From contig NC_092590.1 of the NCBI RefSeq assembly GCF_047663525.1, positions 5,600,001 through 5,664,000 on the forward strand: a stretch of 64,000 bases of DNA, given 5' to 3'. The notes below the pieces were generated by a model. The model searched no databases, was not told the origin of the DNA, and saw nothing but the letters and a program-made list of their open reading frames with translations. The position numbers were made by a program, and so were the translations under genes. Positions 60,549 through 64,000 of this stretch are shown here, piece by piece; position 1 is the stretch's first letter; every line of letters starts with the position of its first letter. The DNA is from Anas platyrhynchos. Lineage: Eukaryota; Chordata; Aves; Anseriformes; Anatidae.

Positions 60549-60688
60549 CGTTTCGGTCCCTTCTCCCGCCTGGTGCAGCCGGGGGTGCAGCAGAGGGGCC
60601 GGCCCCTGCCTTCCCCGCGCCCTCCCGCGGCGGCGACGCCAGGTGGCAGCGCAGCCCCGGCCACGGCCGCACACGGCTCGGGGGGGGG
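60549..60688. promoter_or_regulatory. Compact CpG island
   Basis: By my count about 18 CpG dinucleotides fall in 140 bases of roughly 75% GC, including the run ccgcggcggcgacgcc. Both flanks are strongly AT-rich (T-rich to the left, A/GA-rich to the right). In vertebrate genomes such CpG density usually marks an unmethylated promoter or enhancer. No coding exon is attached to it. Confidence 0.65.
60636..60652 (+). promoter_or_regulatory. CTCF-like motif inside CpG island
   Basis: ACGCCAGGTGGCAGCGC matches the CCAG-R-K-GGC-R-S core of the CTCF consensus on the + strand. The same bases contain CAGGTG, an E-box for SNAI/ZEB-type factors. Confidence 0.45.
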
Positions 60689-60689
60689 T

Positions 60690-60732
60690 GAAGAAAAAGA
60701 GAGAGAGAGAAAGAAAAGAAGAAAAAAAAAAG
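60690..60732 (+). repeat. Homopurine GA/A tract beside the CpG island
   Basis: About 43 consecutive purines (gaagaaaaagagagag-type) directly follow the nine-G run that closes the island. Confidence 0.9.
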
Positions 60733-60888
60733 CCACAAACCGGCAATTCACGAATAAAAGCTTGCAATCGTTTAAAAGAAGTAACAGAGAGAAGCAAAGG
60801 TTCCGCTAGGAAATACATATGGGGACTGTTTCAGCACAATAGCGTTGTTTCTAATTTATTTCCAGCCCCAGAAATGTCCAGAAGTAGA

Positions 60889-60913
60889 GGGGGTAGGGGG
60901 GGAAGGAGAGGGG
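60889..60913 (+). other. G-run cluster, possible G-quadruplex
   Basis: Guanine runs of 5, 7 and 4 lie within 25 bases. The seven-run can supply two stacks, so a quadruplex is possible but less regular than the one at 14,346. Confidence 0.5.
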
Positions 60914-63900
60914 CCCCAGGGCTCCCCACAGCCATCCTGCTCCAGGGTGAAACCAAGAAGCATTCCCCTCTCCTAACTGTACCTAGAATCCTGGTCTGCA
61001 CCTGCACACTAAAATTAGAAAATTAGGAATTTAAGCATTCTCCAGGCTAACTTCTATCCCTCTATTTTTGCCTCAATATCGTTCTTCGCCTAAAACACCT
61101 CCCTGAGCCCTTCTGTGCTGCGCTGCTGCAGAGCCACAGCTCCTCCTCGCCCTTGTGCCGTGGTTAGGCTGGGCCGGCTTTGTTCCATCCTGGGAGCTAG
61201 CCTCTCTTTTCCTGAGACTCGTACTTCCTCACAAACAACTTCAGTGTCAACAAATTCGCTTCTGCTGTTCCAAAAAACACTCAGTTGCGAGTTCCCAGAC
61301 CATGGCAGCTCCGGAGAGCTGAGGAGAGGCCGGGAGCAGAGGGCCAGGCACAGGCCTCGCAACCAGGCCCCACGGTCACTGCCTTTGGGATGTGGTCGCC
61401 TGGAAAATGCCTACAGTCCACATGGGTAACAGAGAAATTGTGCTAAGGAGCCCCAGATCGCTCCTTCTGGGGTTGGTTTTCCCAAGCAGTCTGGGTGGGC
61501 AGGACATCAGGGGGAGGAGGGCAGGCAAAGGGTCATGGCCACCCCTGGGTTTTGTCAACACGTGGAGCAAAGAGCAGATGGCATGCAGGTGACATATACG
61601 ACTGCGTGAAGCAACGCAACCTTGACCCAGATGGAGGTCACGCCTCTTCAGCTTTAACAGTGACTATATTACAGCCCATCTCATCTTCATAGAGAAGCTT
61701 TCTTGAGACCTCAGTAACCTCACCTGCCATAAATACCTCAGATACCGTAACTCCCCAGCAGCTGCCCTCGGACCACGTGGCCCAGTCCACCGCAGGTCGC
61801 TGAGGATTTCAGGGCTCATTTCCTGACAGCTCCTTCCTCATGTAATTCCAGCAAAGCCAAAGATTATATCTCGTGCATCACTGCTAATATCCTTCATGCG
61901 GAGCTGGATGTTTGCCAAGTACTTGCTTGGCTACTGATCTTGTCTGAAGTTTGTTAAGCAAAGAGCCAAGTGCAAGCTGTGGCAATCTAACCACAAAACC
62001 CAAGCAGCACAAAAGATGCACTCATTATTCAACACCTCATTGCACAACCTAGCAAAAAGGCAGCACCCTTTTCCCCTTTTCCCACCCGTGTAACCTCTCC
62101 GTATGTTTTGTGTTTTTTTTTTTCAACATACGTATTTCACAACATTGGTGCTTGGGAGGTAGAGGTGAACTTCCACTTAGCAGGGACTTTTCTGGGAGGC
62201 CGCTGTTTCTCCAGGTTTCTTACAGAGACCACAGTGAAGCCAAGTATGAAGAAGAAAACACAAATAAAGGCAACAAGGAGAGGGAGAGGGCAGCAATGCT
62301 CCAGTATTTGTAGTCATGTCTGTGTTCAGCTAAACTGAATAGGGCTGAATTGGACCCCAGACTCTACTTGGCACTGGAGCAAAGTTTTGGACTACACCCG
62401 TGAGAATTACTACAGAGAAGAAGGAAAGTACTTCTGTATTATTTTGTGGAGGTTTTCCATTTAACTGGAAACACACACAAATTAAATAAGCAGTACACCA
62501 GTTCACTTTGCGTGACTGGTATCCCTAACCAGAGATAATGATCTCTCTAGCACAACACGTAACATACCTGCTTGTGGCCCTGCGTTGGGTACGGACTGGA
62601 CAAAATGTTCTTGCAGATCCAAGCAATTTTGTTGAAGCAATCCCAGCGTGAAAATGGATGGTACTGCAAACCACACAGATATGAAAAGCTTAAAAGACCT
62701 GTATATTCACATACATATCTTCACTGGAAACTGAAGATGGACCTACAACTTTGTCTTCATTTAATCAGAATCACGGTGATCCATGTAACTTTGTCTAGCA
62801 TATTGCTTAAATTGATAGTTTACGGTCAGAGGGTTAAAAGCTTAGGAAATGACATTGCTTACATAAAAAACTACCCTCCTGAAGCCCGTCAGCCTGAACA
62901 ATGATATTTTCCTTTTAACTTGACCTGACCAGCAGGGTAGCCTCCGGTTGCACTCACACACTGTCCACACTTACAGCTCCGTTATTCCCCACTCCCATAC
63001 AGCAAATTCTCTGATGTTCCCAACAATCAGAAGAAAAGGGGCGTCTCCTCCCAGCAGCTCTGGGTTTCTGGCAGAGCCCAAACCCTCCAACTCCTCTCCA
63101 TCTAGGCACATGCAGCACTGCAGTCTCAGCACCCAGACCGTGCTCACCATGCACCTGGTCCCCATGGGCTACTGCATGGCACAGGGCATCTGCCTCCTCC
63201 AGGGTCACCCTTGACTAGGTGGCTGCTAACAACACTGGGGAAAAAACAGAGCAGTGCAGGGGTGTTGTTAGCACACTGGAAAATAACATAACAAAATGAG
63301 TGAGATGATAATTCCCAGAAACGGTGCATCATGCAAGGTATTGCATAGAAAGATCACGTTTTAATAAGGATGGGACAGAAAGCTGATATGTTGTAGGCAC
63401 ATGCAAAAACAAAGATGTTGCACAGAATGGTGCAGGTCTAAAACTCAGTAAATAGCTCAAGAATGGCAGTCAGGAACACCCTTGGCAATATTTAGATCAC
63501 AGCTAAAAGCAAAAGTGAGTGATGTAGCTGAGAGAGGGGGATCCATGAGGACCCCCTGCACAGAACATAAAAGCACCCAAGATCAACTGCTATATGGTGG
63601 AAATAGCCCCTTCTGACTTGGAGTGGAATGTGAAAAATTCTTCATGCTGCTGAAGATTGCATCCTGAGATAGCTTGGCCAGAGAAGGGTCACAGCGTGTG
63701 CTTTTTTGGGAAGATAGCTATGTGAAGAAGGGCTGGAAGGACATCACAGAAGCATGAGGCAGACAGTAGAAGGCACTCACTGCCATGGTGGGACAGCCCT
63801 AAAACTGAACTACCGTTAGCCTTCACAGACCTCACACCATAAAATGGGAGAGGGGGAGGAAAGAAAGGAAAGAAAGGAGAAGGAAAAGGTCACATGCTTG

Positions 63901-64000
63901 CTCTTCCCCCTGAGAGTTATCTCTGTTCTCTTACAGCAACAGCAGCATTGCACTTATACCAAGGTGTGCCTACAGCTGGACGTATGTTGGCTTATATTAC
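60914..64000. other. Intergenic, no gene seen
   Basis: This stretch includes GC-richer sequence to about 61,600 with a loose G-run cluster near 61,492-61,522, and a homopurine tract at 63,846-63,889. Short open frames have no similarity I can recognise. Confidence 0.55.
63846..63889 (+). repeat. Homopurine tract (GGAAA-type)
   Basis: About 44 purines in a row with repeated GGAAAGAAA units. Confidence 0.9.

Noticed and set aside
1-64000. CRISPR arrays, bacterial operons, phage or plasmid modules
   Set aside because: The window is clearly vertebrate nuclear DNA, and no regularly spaced repeat array or prokaryotic gene was seen.

Overview
This is vertebrate nuclear DNA, most likely from a bird. 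It has a split gene with GT-AG introns, long AT-rich non-coding stretches, many A/T homopolymer runs, and two copies of the chicken-repeat-1 (CR1) LINE, one of them ending in the diagnostic ATTCTATGATTC-type 3' repeat. I saw no Alu, L1 or B-type mammalian repeats. The introns are short for this gene family, which also fits a compact avian genome. The exact species cannot be read from the window.

Region 1 (1-14,520, + strand) is the 3' half of one gene, a heparan sulfate N-deacetylase/N-sulfotransferase, best matched to NDST4, with NDST3 as the alternative. Eight coding exons (853-1035, 2787-2883, 4246-4369, 6013-6187, 7338-7508, 9701-9810, 14033-14135, 14401-14520) join in frame to give 360 codons and a stop. 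They cover the end of the deacetylase domain and the whole sulfotransferase domain. All recognised PAPS-binding and catalytic residues are present, so the gene looks functional. The 5' exons lie before the window. A probable polyadenylation signal lies 110-140 bases after the stop.

Region 2 (about 14,680-64,000) is an apparent gene desert. I found no further protein-coding exon, tRNA, rRNA or intact mobile element. It holds an internally deleted antisense CR1 (28,993-29,872), a short sense CR1 3' end (39,047-39,195), AAAT microsatellites, homopurine tracts and poly-A/T runs. Several non-repetitive blocks are rich in homeodomain, POU or YY1-type motifs and may be conserved enhancers (about 17,930-19,130, 32,700-33,330, 36,460-36,800, 43,440-43,660, 49,300-49,520).

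Region 3 (58,000-61,600) stands out. It has a very CpG-dense 140-base island at about 60,549-60,688 with a CTCF-like core, another CTCF-like core in the opposite orientation 2.5 kb upstream, homopurine and G-run tracts, and no recognisable coding gene. It could be an orphan CpG island, a lncRNA promoter or a domain boundary. I found no convincing new multi-gene system; the most useful leads are regulatory and structural.
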